Program-made: the position numbers and the translations under genes
Notes under the pieces: model-generated
What the model was told of the DNA's origin: nothing
The model's database searches: none
The model's input: only the letters and a program-made list of their open reading frames with translations
Assembly (NCBI GenBank): GCA_021788365.1
Contig: JAJYKS010000015.1
Coordinates: forward strand, 1 to 8,180
Reading direction: 5' to 3'
Source: a bacterium
GTDB lineage: Bacteria > Patescibacteria > Microgenomatia > UBA1400 > UBA12108
DNA length: 8,180 bases
Shown here: positions 1 to 5,106 of the stretch, in pieces
Numbering within the stretch: position 1 is the stretch's first letter
Layout of the letters: every line of letters begins with the position of its first letter

Positions 1-98
1 GTGGGCGCGGCAAGCACGCGATCGAGGAGGCGGGGGAGCGTCCGTTTTTCGTTGTAAACCGGGATCACAATAGAGACAGAGGTATAGGTCTTTTGCAT
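1..98 (-). CDS. GT2 family glycosyltransferase, DPM1-like (partial, N-terminus only)
   Basis: Only the first 32 codons are in the window; the gene continues off the left edge. Read on the minus strand from the ATG at 98-96, it begins MQKTYTSVSIVIPVYNEKRT. The hydrophobic strand followed by VIPVYNE is the nucleotide-sugar-binding start of GT-A fold family 2 glycosyltransferases. The continuation (LPRLLDRVLAAP) resembles polyprenyl/dolichyl-phosphate mannose or glucose synthases, which load one sugar from a nucleotide donor onto a polyprenyl phosphate at the cytoplasmic membrane face. That subfamily call is an inference from about 30 residues. It suits the context, because the neighbouring GT-C membrane proteins belong to families that use such lipid-linked donors. 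No Shine-Dalgarno precedes the start; a TACAAT box ends 7 bases upstream, suggesting a leaderless message. Confidence 0.8.
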   Translation of the reverse strand, partial: MQKTYTSVSIVIPVYNEKRTLPRLLDRVLAAP

Positions 99-105
99 AA
101 GGTTA

Positions 106-111
106 ATTGTA
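106..111 (-). promoter_or_regulatory. -10 box of the divergent minus-strand GT2 promoter
   Basis: Read on the minus strand, 111-106 is TACAAT. It ends 7 bases before the GT2 ATG at 98, again predicting a leaderless transcript. The matching -35 would fall near 129-134, on the galE start codon. The sequence there, AATCAT, is a poor match, so this promoter is supported mainly by its -10 and its spacing. Confidence 0.45.
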
Positions 112-122
112 CAGGATACAAT
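106..122. repeat. 17-base inverted repeat joining two divergent -10 boxes
   Basis: ATTGTACAGGATACAAT has perfect 6-base arms (106-111 and 117-122) around the 5-base centre CAGGA. Each arm is the -10 box of one of the two divergent genes. It may be a symmetric double promoter, an operator for a dimeric regulator, or both. Confidence 0.7.
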
Positions 123-128
123 ACAACT

Positions 129-1100
129 ATGATTTTGGTAACAGGCGGCTGCGGCTACATTGGCAGCCATGTGGTAATGCACCTTACGGGGGGAGGGGAG
201 CAGGTCGTGGTATTCGACAATCTCTCCGCCGGCCGCCGCGAGGCACTCTTGCATGACGAGCCGCTTGTGGTGGGCGACATCACCAAGAAGGACGATCTGG
301 AGGATGTTTTTGCGGCAAATAAGATAGACGTGGTTATCCACCTTGCAGCGCTCGTCAACGCCGCCGAAAGCGTAAAGGAAGCCGAGAAATACAAGGAGGT
401 AAACGACACAGGTTCACGAAATGTTTGGGAAGTAGCCGCCGAGCACGGCGTGAAGCATTTTGTCTACGCCTCATCTGCTGCAGTCTATGGGAACATGGTT
501 GGTAAAGAGCCGGTTACCGAAAATTATCCCCTCACCCCCGCCAATCCATACGGGGAAACCAAGCTGGCCGGCGAGCGCTCACTTGCAGAAGTAACGCATC
601 AAACCGGGGGAACATACGTTGCCTTACGTTTTTTCAACGTTGCTGGCGCTGAGGACAGTGGCCGGCTGGGACAAAACATCAAAAACCGTGCCATTATGTC
701 GCGCCTATTTGCCGCCGCCAAGGGAGACGTTTCTGGTGTCGTGGTAAGCGGCTCGGACTATGATACGGCAGACGGCACCGTTGTCCGCGATTTTATCCAT
801 GTAGAGGATATAGCAGCAGCGATCGTCAAAGCGGTAGGGTATCTCCGCAGTGGCAAGCCCTCAGAGATAGCCAATCTCGGCACCGGCAGAGCCACAACCA
901 TCCGCGAACTCATTACTACGGTCGAACGCGTGACAGGGAAAACGCTACCCATAACCTATGGTCCCCGCAATCCGGGCGACATCGCCCATTCTCTATCCGA
1001 CAGTTCGCTCGCAAGGACCATGCTGGGCTGGGAACCAGAGCGCACATTAGAAGACATGGTCAAAAGTGGCTGGAAAAGGTATTGCAATGTTTCATCGTAA
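129..1100 (+). CDS. galE: UDP-glucose 4-epimerase (NAD-dependent, extended SDR)
   Basis: Interconverts UDP-glucose and UDP-galactose (or the N-acetyl forms) in the cytoplasm. The 323-residue length is usual for the family. The Rossmann fingerprint GGCGYIG (6-12) and the acidic D30 ending strand 2 (VVVFDNLS) indicate NAD binding. The catalytic set is visible: serine in YASSAAVYG (113-121) and YGETK with Y141 and K145. RFFNVAGA (167-174) and VRDFIHVEDIA (219-229) are typical GalE substrate-binding segments. The ATG at 129 is preferred over an in-frame TTG at 93, because the latter adds 12 residues before the Rossmann strand and lies upstream of the -10 box. The 3' end overlaps the next gene by 14 bases, implying co-transcription. 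The exact sugar substrate is not certain; related 4-epimerases share all these motifs. Confidence 0.92.
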   Translation: MILVTGGCGYIGSHVVMHLTGGGEQVVVFDNLSAGRREALLHDEPLVVGDITKKDDLEDVFAANKIDVVIHLAALVNAAESVKEAEKYKEVNDTGSRNVWEVAAEHGVKHFVYASSAAVYGNMVGKEPVTENYPLTPANPYGETKLAGERSLAEVTHQTGGTYVALRFFNVAGAEDSGRLGQNIKNRAIMSRLFAAAKGDVSGVVVSGSDYDTADGTVVRDFIHVEDIAAAIVKAVGYLRSGKPSEIANLGTGRATTIRELITTVERVTGKTLPITYGPRNPGDIAHSLSDSSLARTMLGWEPERTLEDMVKSGWKRYCNVSS

Positions 1101-2628
1101 ACCCTGGTACCTCGTCATCGCCGCATGTGTAGCGGTGGTCGCCGTGTGGTCGCTTGTCGTCCCGTCGTTTGAGGCGCCGGACGAGCAGGCGCACCTGGGT
1201 ACCATAAATTTTCTCATCCAAAACAACCGGCTCCCACAGGGGAGCGAAATAGACATGACACGGGAGTTGGCACTCACAGAAAAGATGTTAGGCATTTTTC
1301 GTGACGGGCATGGCAACAATAGCTACACCTATCATCCCGACTATCACGTGCCATATGCACCGGGAGCGATAGGCTTACAAGAAGAAAACATTCGTGCCCT
1401 CAACACACCCGATATGCGCAGTAGTGTGGTAGCCACCGAGGCGGCACGCTACCCCGTTGCCTATTATGGATACGACTCGGTTTTTGTCCGACCCGTCTGG
1501 GGAGCGGACATCTTTACGCGACTTTTCGCCGCACGGTTCGGGTCAGTGCTGCTCGCCATAGTCATGGCTTGGGCGGTGTGGCAGACCGGCCGCACGCTGT
1601 TTAAGAATCGGCTGTACGCCGGCGTGCTCACGGTGATGGTTATGCTGCAGCCCATGGTTAGTTTCCTCTCGGCAGGAGTAAATTCCGACAACTTGCACAA
1701 CGCACTATTTTTTGTGGTCATATGGTTATCGCTCTCTATTGTGGAGCGCGGCGCGTCCCCCGCAGCGCTGGGGGGAGCCATAGCAGCGACAGTTCTCGAT
1801 GTATTTACGAAACCGCAGGGATTTGTAGCCATACCCGTCATAGCGCTCGCCATACTGACACGCGCCGTACGGGAAAGGCGCTGGAAGCTGCTGCTCTGGG
1901 TGGGGCTTGTAGTTGCGGTCGTGCTCACCTTGGGTGTCGCCCAGTGGGATAAATATAAATGGTTGTTTTTAACAGAAAACAGCCACAACGCCTCATTTAT
2001 AGAGTACTTACGCTTTAGCGCCAACAAACTGCTCGCCCAAAACGTCGTGTGGTACTGGGGAGTATTCAAATGGCTCGGCGTCGTTTTGCCACCCATCTAC
2101 TGGCGCGTCGCCAATCGGGTCGTGCTGATATCCGTTCTCGGGCTTGGGGTGTACCTGTGGCGGGTCGCCACGAAAAAGAAAATTGTTGCCTCACTCTCTT
2201 CTATCATCTTTCTCCTAGCATCTAGCATTATCTACGCGCTCGCCATCTTCTGGTTCGATTGGCAATATACAAAGTCCATCGGTTTCTCGATAGGTATCCA
2301 AGCAAGATATTTTTTCCCCACAATTACGGCGCACTTCGGCCTCATGCTGACAGGGCTCCTCTCACTTGCGTGGTCACCGCGACTGCGTAAATATATAGCT
2401 CGCGGTGTCGTACTCCTCTTTACGTGGCTGCAGGTCGGGGGGTTATGGCGGCTCATAACCACCTATTACGATGTGTCATCGCTGCCAACGCTCCTAAACG
2501 AAATGAGCCAATATAAGCCGTGGTTCGCCAAGGGGCAGTGGTGGGATGTATGGGCCGGGCTCTACGCCCTCGCTCTCATCGGTATTCTGTGGGTACTATT
2601 CCAACCCGCACGAAAGAAAGAAAAATAA
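1087..2628 (+). CDS. DUF2142/GT-C-type polytopic membrane glycosyltransferase-like protein
   Basis: A 513-residue multi-pass membrane protein. After an N-terminal membrane segment (about 8-26) comes PSFEAPDEQAH (27-36), the acidic PDE..H motif found in the first external loop of DUF2142 and related GT-C proteins. Further hallmarks are QPMVSFLSAGVNSDNL (188-203) and GIQARYFFP (403-411), resembling the GxQxRYFxP segment of DUF2142. About ten membrane spans follow a long extracytoplasmic loop (about 30-140). GT-C enzymes take sugars from polyprenyl-phosphate donors outside the membrane; activity here is inferred from fold and context. I chose the ATG at 1087 because AAAAGG lies 7 bases upstream. 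A GTG at 1066 would lengthen the overlap with galE. The real overlap of 14 bases suggests translational coupling. A substantial antisense frame inside it is a shadow. Confidence 0.8.
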   Translation: MFHRKPWYLVIAACVAVVAVWSLVVPSFEAPDEQAHLGTINFLIQNNRLPQGSEIDMTRELALTEKMLGIFRDGHGNNSYTYHPDYHVPYAPGAIGLQEENIRALNTPDMRSSVVATEAARYPVAYYGYDSVFVRPVWGADIFTRLFAARFGSVLLAIVMAWAVWQTGRTLFKNRLYAGVLTVMVMLQPMVSFLSAGVNSDNLHNALFFVVIWLSLSIVERGASPAALGGAIAATVLDVFTKPQGFVAIPVIALAILTRAVRERRWKLLLWVGLVVAVVLTLGVAQWDKYKWLFLTENSHNASFIEYLRFSANKLLAQNVVWYWGVFKWLGVVLPPIYWRVANRVVLISVLGLGVYLWRVATKKKIVASLSSIIFLLASSIIYALAIFWFDWQYTKSIGFSIGIQARYFFPTITAHFGLMLTGLLSLAWSPRLRKYIARGVVLLFTWLQVGGLWRLITTYYDVSSLPTLLNEMSQYKPWFAKGQWWDVWAGLYALALIGILWVLFQPARKKEK

Positions 2629-2634
2629 CGCACC

Positions 2635-3837
2635 ATGTACCGTCGCGCGATTACTGTATTACTTGTCGCCCTTATCGCGTTCCCCATTTTTCAAGCGATA
2701 CGTACGTGGGGGCACGTAGACGTACAAACACTCGCAACAAAATATACAAACTCCCAATACTGTCTCACCGGGTACCGCATAGAACATGGAACGGACGCGC
2801 TCACACCGGAGTATGCATCGTACTGTGGCAGAGGGGAAACCTTCTCGGGTAATATCGATGACCCCGACCTCTATACGTTCGCCGGATGGAACTACATTCG
2901 CGGCGCCGACCCCTCAAGCATAAACTTCGAGGTACAACCACTGGTCAAATATTTTTTTGGTCTCTCGGAGCTCTTATTTGGGACGCCGCTCGTGCTGCAG
3001 TGGTGTATGGGTGTCATGTTGCTTGCGCTTGTCTACCTACTCGCTCGCATGGTGCTACCCGAGCCGCTGTCACTCCTCCCGTCCGCCGCACTTGCCTGGG
3101 ACGGACTCTTTCGCGAGCAAGTATCTGCGTCGTACGTCGATCTTGGGGAGACAGTGCTTATTCTCCTCTTCCTCTACCTTCTCATCCGCGCCGTACGTAG
3201 CCGCAATTTTGCACCCGCTATGGTAGTGATGGGAGGTGTAGCACTGGCAAAATCGTTTTCGATTGGTATTGTTCTTGCATCCGTTTCATTCGTATGGCTG
3301 TATGGTACGCACCGACAGCTTGTGTGGAGCTACTACAGGGCAGCATGGGTTGCGGTTGCTACCTATCTTGTCGGCTATATCGGCTTCTTTATCCATCATG
3401 GCAACCTACTGGATTTTTTTAGGCTTCATCTAAATGTAATTCGGCTCTACAAATCGTATGTGCCAGAATACCCAAAAGGGGAGGTGTTCCGCATACTGTT
3501 TGCCGACAAGTGGCGGCAGTGGTATGGCGCGCACGCGCTTATCCCTGCGCCGGGGTGGTCGCTACTGTGGCCCGTGTCTCTCATGCTCACATTTGGCGCG
3601 CCGTTTATTCGCAAATTGCGGGCCGAGCCGGAAATTTTATTGCATCTCACGTGGATATTCGTCTACCTTGCCTTCATCTCGCTCCGCCTCGTATTCCCTC
3701 GCTACGTGTTGCCAGTTCTCCCAAGCTTCTACATCGTAGCGGTTGCTGTGCTTGCTAACTTTTCCCATTTTGCTACAGTTAAATTGTGGTATACAAAATC
3801 TCCTACTACAAAAACATGGAGCGTGCCTCTCCAATAG
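2635..3837 (+). CDS. GT-C membrane glycosyltransferase, PMT/GT39-like, with C-terminal tail altered by an insertion
   Basis: A 400-residue multi-pass membrane protein starting 6 bases after the previous stop, so probably in the same transcript. An N-terminal membrane segment (about 5-22) leads into an external loop with DDPDLYTFAGWNY (75-87). NFEVQPLVKYFFGLSELLFG (97-116) follows, the equivalent of the conserved H/QPPLGKY loop of protein O-mannosyltransferase-type enzymes. DGLFREQVSASYVDLGE (156-172) matches their DxLxRxQSR..xxD region. RLVFPRYVLPVLPSFY (351-366) is the usual RY.LP..P segment near the end. It probably transfers a sugar from polyprenyl phosphate to an extracytoplasmic acceptor. 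Residues 373-383 (LANFSHFATVK) are encoded by repeat copy 1. The last 17 residues come from the adjacent toxin cassette, whose GTG start lies 52 bases before this stop. The tail follows the last membrane segment, so function may survive. Confidence 0.78.
   Translation: MYRRAITVLLVALIAFPIFQAIRTWGHVDVQTLATKYTNSQYCLTGYRIEHGTDALTPEYASYCGRGETFSGNIDDPDLYTFAGWNYIRGADPSSINFEVQPLVKYFFGLSELLFGTPLVLQWCMGVMLLALVYLLARMVLPEPLSLLPSAALAWDGLFREQVSASYVDLGETVLILLFLYLLIRAVRSRNFAPAMVVMGGVALAKSFSIGIVLASVSFVWLYGTHRQLVWSYYRAAWVAVATYLVGYIGFFIHHGNLLDFFRLHLNVIRLYKSYVPEYPKGEVFRILFADKWRQWYGAHALIPAPGWSLLWPVSLMLTFGAPFIRKLRAEPEILLHLTWIFVYLAFISLRLVFPRYVLPVLPSFYIVAVAVLANFSHFATVKLWYTKSPTTKTWSVPLQ
3751..3783 (+). repeat. 33-base direct repeat, copy 1
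   Basis: Begins CTTGCTAAC and ends CTACAGTTAAA. It is identical over 33 bases to 4442-4474, and identity stops abruptly on both sides (g/c before, t/a after). Here it lies inside the 3' end of the GT-C gene, encoding LANFSHFATVK in frame. With copy 2 it brackets the toxin-antitoxin pair, with a repeat unit of 691 bases. Confidence 0.97.
3752..3779 (+). promoter_or_regulatory. Predicted toxin promoter inside repeat copy 1
   Basis: TTGCTA (3752-3757), a 16-base spacer and TACAGT (3774-3779) form a moderate sigma70-like promoter, each box matching 4 of 6 consensus bases. Six bases separate the -10 from the toxin GTG at 3786, so a leaderless transcript is expected. The same promoter and spacing recur in copy 2 before the next gene. 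Confidence 0.5.
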
Positions 3838-4124
3838 AAAAATACATTTTTAGGGCACAACGTCCCTCTCAAATCAAAATAGCCCGCCAGCTGAAATACT
3901 TACAAGAATATGGCTTGAACCGGGGCGTACTAAATCTTAAAAAGATAATCGGATACGAGCTATGGGAAGCAAGAATAATAGGTAAAGCCAATATTCGTAT
4001 CATCTGTTTTCAACAGGGAAGTATCATTCATATTTTGCACATTTTTAGTAAGAAATCACAGAAAACCAAGGATAAAGATCTACTCTTAGCGGATAGTAGG
4101 AGATCTGAGATCCTTGACAGGTGA
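3786..4124 (+). CDS. Type II toxin, RelE/HigB superfamily (Gp49-like)
   Basis: A 112-residue basic protein. In this family such proteins are ribosome-dependent mRNA endonucleases or related growth inhibitors, neutralised by a partner antitoxin. Family landmarks appear in order: N-terminal strand VYKISYY (2-8), SPIEKYI (15-21), a helix with IKIARQLKYLQEYG (30-43), LKKIIGYELWEARI (51-64) with the conserved ELWE.R, IRIICFQQGSIIHILHIF (70-87) and the terminal basic SKKSQKTKDKD (88-98). The GTG at 3786 is chosen because it restores the normal N-terminal strand and lies 6 bases after a -10-like box; the ATG at residue 11 would remove that strand. The gene overlaps the upstream GT-C gene by 52 bases. 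The toxin-first order matches higBA-type systems. HigB-like is my best subfamily guess. Confidence 0.88.
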   Translation: MVYKISYYKNMERASPIEKYIFRAQRPSQIKIARQLKYLQEYGLNRGVLNLKKIIGYELWEARIIGKANIRIICFQQGSIIHILHIFSKKSQKTKDKDLLLADSRRSEILDR

Positions 4125-4142
4125 TACCCGATAGGATATCAT
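4114..4142 (+). promoter_or_regulatory. Strong predicted antitoxin promoter, leaderless
   Basis: A perfect -35 TTGACA (4114-4119), an optimal 17-base spacer and TATCAT (4137-4142, 5 of 6 matches) precede the antitoxin ATG at 4149 by 6 bases. The -35 lies in the last toxin codons and the toxin stop lies in the spacer. The only Shine-Dalgarno-like AGGA (4133-4136) is 12 bases from the ATG. This is the best consensus promoter seen in the window. Confidence 0.72.
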
Positions 4143-4148
4143 CATGTC

Positions 4149-4439
4149 ATGAAAGCAACGCAACAACTGGATGACCTGGATAAAACATTGGAAGTACTGC
4201 TAAAAGATCCAGACTTTCGCAAAGAATGGGAAAAAAGCGAGGCAGAGTACCAATTCGGCCGACAGATTATCGCTTCACGTATCGCAAACAAACTCTCACA
4301 GCGCGGTCTCGCCAAAAAAGTAGGTACCACACAAGCGGTGATTTCACGCATCGAAAATATGACAGTCAGTCCCAGTCTACGCATGATCGATCGTATCGCC
4401 CGTGCCTTTGGCAAGACGGTACAGATCAAGTTCGTCTAG
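4149..4439 (+). CDS. Antitoxin, XRE-family helix-turn-helix (HigA-like)
   Basis: A 96-residue protein, the expected partner of the upstream toxin. The N-terminal third (1-35, rich in K, D and E) is probably the toxin-binding or oligomerisation part. Residues about 39-96 form a Cro/C1-type helix-turn-helix: QIIASRIANKLSQRGLAKKV, then GTTQAVISRIEN as turn and recognition helix (59-70), then PSLRMIDRIARAFGKTVQIKF. The last segment is very typical of antitoxins paired with RelE/HigB toxins. Members neutralise the toxin and usually repress the module. The ATG at 4149 follows the toxin stop by 24 bases; an ATG at 4144 is closed by TGA after one more codon. The gene ends 2 bases before repeat copy 2. 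Its own strong promoter could keep antitoxin in excess over toxin. Confidence 0.9.
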   Translation: MKATQQLDDLDKTLEVLLKDPDFRKEWEKSEAEYQFGRQIIASRIANKLSQRGLAKKVGTTQAVISRIENMTVSPSLRMIDRIARAFGKTVQIKFV

Positions 4440-4441
4440 TC

Positions 4442-4474
4442 CTTGCTAACTTTTCCCATTTTGCTACAGTTAAA
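4442..4474 (+). repeat. 33-base direct repeat, copy 2
   Basis: Identical to 3751-3783. It starts 2 bases after the antitoxin stop and ends 2 bases before the ATG of the next gene. Read in the frame it has within the GT-C gene, it again gives LANFSHFATVK, here continuing to a stop at 4550-4552. It looks like the original 3' end of the GT-C gene, now separated from its body. Confidence 0.97.
4443..4470 (+). promoter_or_regulatory. Predicted promoter for the 4477 gene inside repeat copy 2
   Basis: TTGCTA (4443-4448), a 16-base spacer and TACAGT (4465-4470) are followed 6 bases later by the ATG at 4477. There is no Shine-Dalgarno, so the message is predicted to be leaderless. The layout is identical to copy 1 upstream of the toxin. 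Confidence 0.5.
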
Positions 4475-4552
4475 ACATGGCGGGTGAAACAACGGACCTC
4501 TCCGAGCGGGCGAGCGAAAGCAAACGGAAAATCGGCCGTTCGGTCTCAATAA
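4475..4552 (+). pseudogene. Orphaned C-terminal tail of the upstream GT-C gene
   Basis: Continuing the GT-C reading frame through repeat copy 2 gives 25 residues beginning TWRVKQRT and ending AVRSQ before the stop at 4550-4552. If the cassette were absent, these would directly follow K383 of the GT-C protein, giving 408 residues and a 76-base overlap with the gene at 4477. The piece now has no start codon of its own. That it was once translated is an inference from the repeat architecture. Confidence 0.45.
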
Positions 4553-5085
4553 ATGGTGTGCACGCGATTGACGTCGAGCTTAATAAATCTGCCAATCTAA
4601 ACGATCCAATAGTCGACCTCAATGTGCGGCTGAACAATCCCCTCGGCCGCCTGTGGCTCGCCCTCAAACGGATCTGGAAAAGCCAAAACACCGTGCTCGA
4701 CTTCAAGTTTACGATTCCGCTGCTTGTCCTCCCCGTCGCGATCTATGTCGGCTGGGTCTTGTGGCAGGGCAGGGGAGTAAATACTCCCATGACCAAGCTC
4801 GGGGTACTGCACGAAGTGGTTGTGGGTGGGCAGCCCCGCGACATCCTCATCCTCCCCACCTCTGACGTGTACATGGTAGAGTATACGGGCAACTTTGACC
4901 CAAGGAATCGTCTTGCCGAGCGCCCGATCGTTGCGATAGGGGTGTACAACCATCTGGACAATATCTTGCGCGTCGAATCGGTTATCCCCTATAGTTCATT
5001 CGACTTGCCGTCAAAAAGTCCGGTTATCCCGGAGCCGCGTACTGTCTGGGATAGCATTTGGGACTTTATAGAGCAGTTTCGGTAA
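4477..5085 (+). CDS. Unrecognised single-pass membrane protein
   Basis: I do not recognise this 202-residue protein. An N-terminal polar region (1-75), rich in S, E, K and R near its start, probably lies in the cytoplasm. One clear membrane segment follows at about 78-96 (FTIPLLVLPVAIYVGWVLW). The last 105 residues form a probable extracytoplasmic domain with short beta-like stretches (LHEVVVGG, DILILPTSDVYMVEYTG, PIVAIGVYNHL, ILRVESVIPYSSF) and an aromatic end (VWDSIWDFIEQF). No signal peptide, lipobox, cysteine or catalytic motif is seen. The positively charged KFT before the hydrophobic segment supports an N-in, C-out orientation. Its place between GT-C enzymes and the flippase suggests a role in glycan assembly or export, perhaps as a scaffold or regulator, but that is context only. 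The start is supported by the -10 box six bases upstream. Confidence 0.75.
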   Translation: MAGETTDLSERASESKRKIGRSVSINGVHAIDVELNKSANLNDPIVDLNVRLNNPLGRLWLALKRIWKSQNTVLDFKFTIPLLVLPVAIYVGWVLWQGRGVNTPMTKLGVLHEVVVGGQPRDILILPTSDVYMVEYTGNFDPRNRLAERPIVAIGVYNHLDNILRVESVIPYSSFDLPSKSPVIPEPRTVWDSIWDFIEQFR

Positions 5086-5093
5086 TCTCAGGC

Positions 5094-5099
5094 TATAAT
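5094..5099 (+). promoter_or_regulatory. Consensus -10 box before the flippase gene, predicted leaderless
   Basis: A perfect TATAAT lies at 5094-5099, 7 bases before the ATG at 5107, in the 21-base gap after the previous stop. No convincing -35 is found 15-18 bases upstream and there is no extended -10. The nearest purine-rich AGG (5090-5092) is 14 bases from the ATG, so it is unlikely to act as a ribosome binding site. Confidence 0.5.
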
Positions 5100-5106
5100 C
5101 GATAGC

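Larger units (their letters stand above)
93..122 (+). promoter_or_regulatory. galE promoter, predicted leaderless
   Basis: The -10 box TACAAT lies at 117-122, six bases before the galE ATG at 129. A weak -35-like TTGCAT lies at 93-98, 18 bases upstream of it. Transcription starting about 7 bases after the -10 would begin at the ATG itself. The only Shine-Dalgarno-like string, AGGA at 113-116, is 12 bases from the ATG, which is too far. The -35 overlaps the start codon of the divergent gene. Confidence 0.55.
3784..4441 (+). mobile_element. 658-base toxin-antitoxin cassette inserted between duplicated 33-base repeats
   Basis: The segment between the two repeats contains only two bases (TT), the toxin and antitoxin genes, and two bases (TC) after the antitoxin stop. 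No transposase, integrase or terminal inverted repeat is visible. The toxin half is visibly AT-richer than the flanking glycan genes, consistent with foreign origin. Removing 691 bases (cassette plus one repeat) would rejoin the GT-C gene to the gene at 4477 with a single promoter. The insertion mechanism is unknown; calling it a mobile unit is an inference from this architecture. Confidence 0.6.

Noticed and set aside
93..128. TTG start for galE, 12 codons upstream of the ATG
   Set aside because: It lies upstream of the predicted -10 box and overlaps the divergent gene's start. The ATG at 129 opens directly into the Rossmann strand MILVTGG.
1464..2096. Open frame of about 210 codons on the minus strand within the DUF2142/GT-C gene
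   Set aside because: The plus-strand frame has clear membrane-protein character and family motifs. The antisense product is rich in T, S and P with no fold or motif, as expected of a shadow frame.
4442..4474. Reading the two 33-base copies as a CRISPR fragment or attachment sites of a phage integrase
   Set aside because: There are only two copies 691 bases apart and no spacer array, and neither an integrase nor a tRNA target is present. The in-frame coding and promoter content explain the sequence better, although site-specific integration by an enzyme encoded elsewhere is not excluded.
5041..5106. Terminator between the 4477 gene and the flippase gene
   Set aside because: No stem followed by a T-run is visible in the 21-base gap or just before it, so read-through into the flippase gene remains likely.
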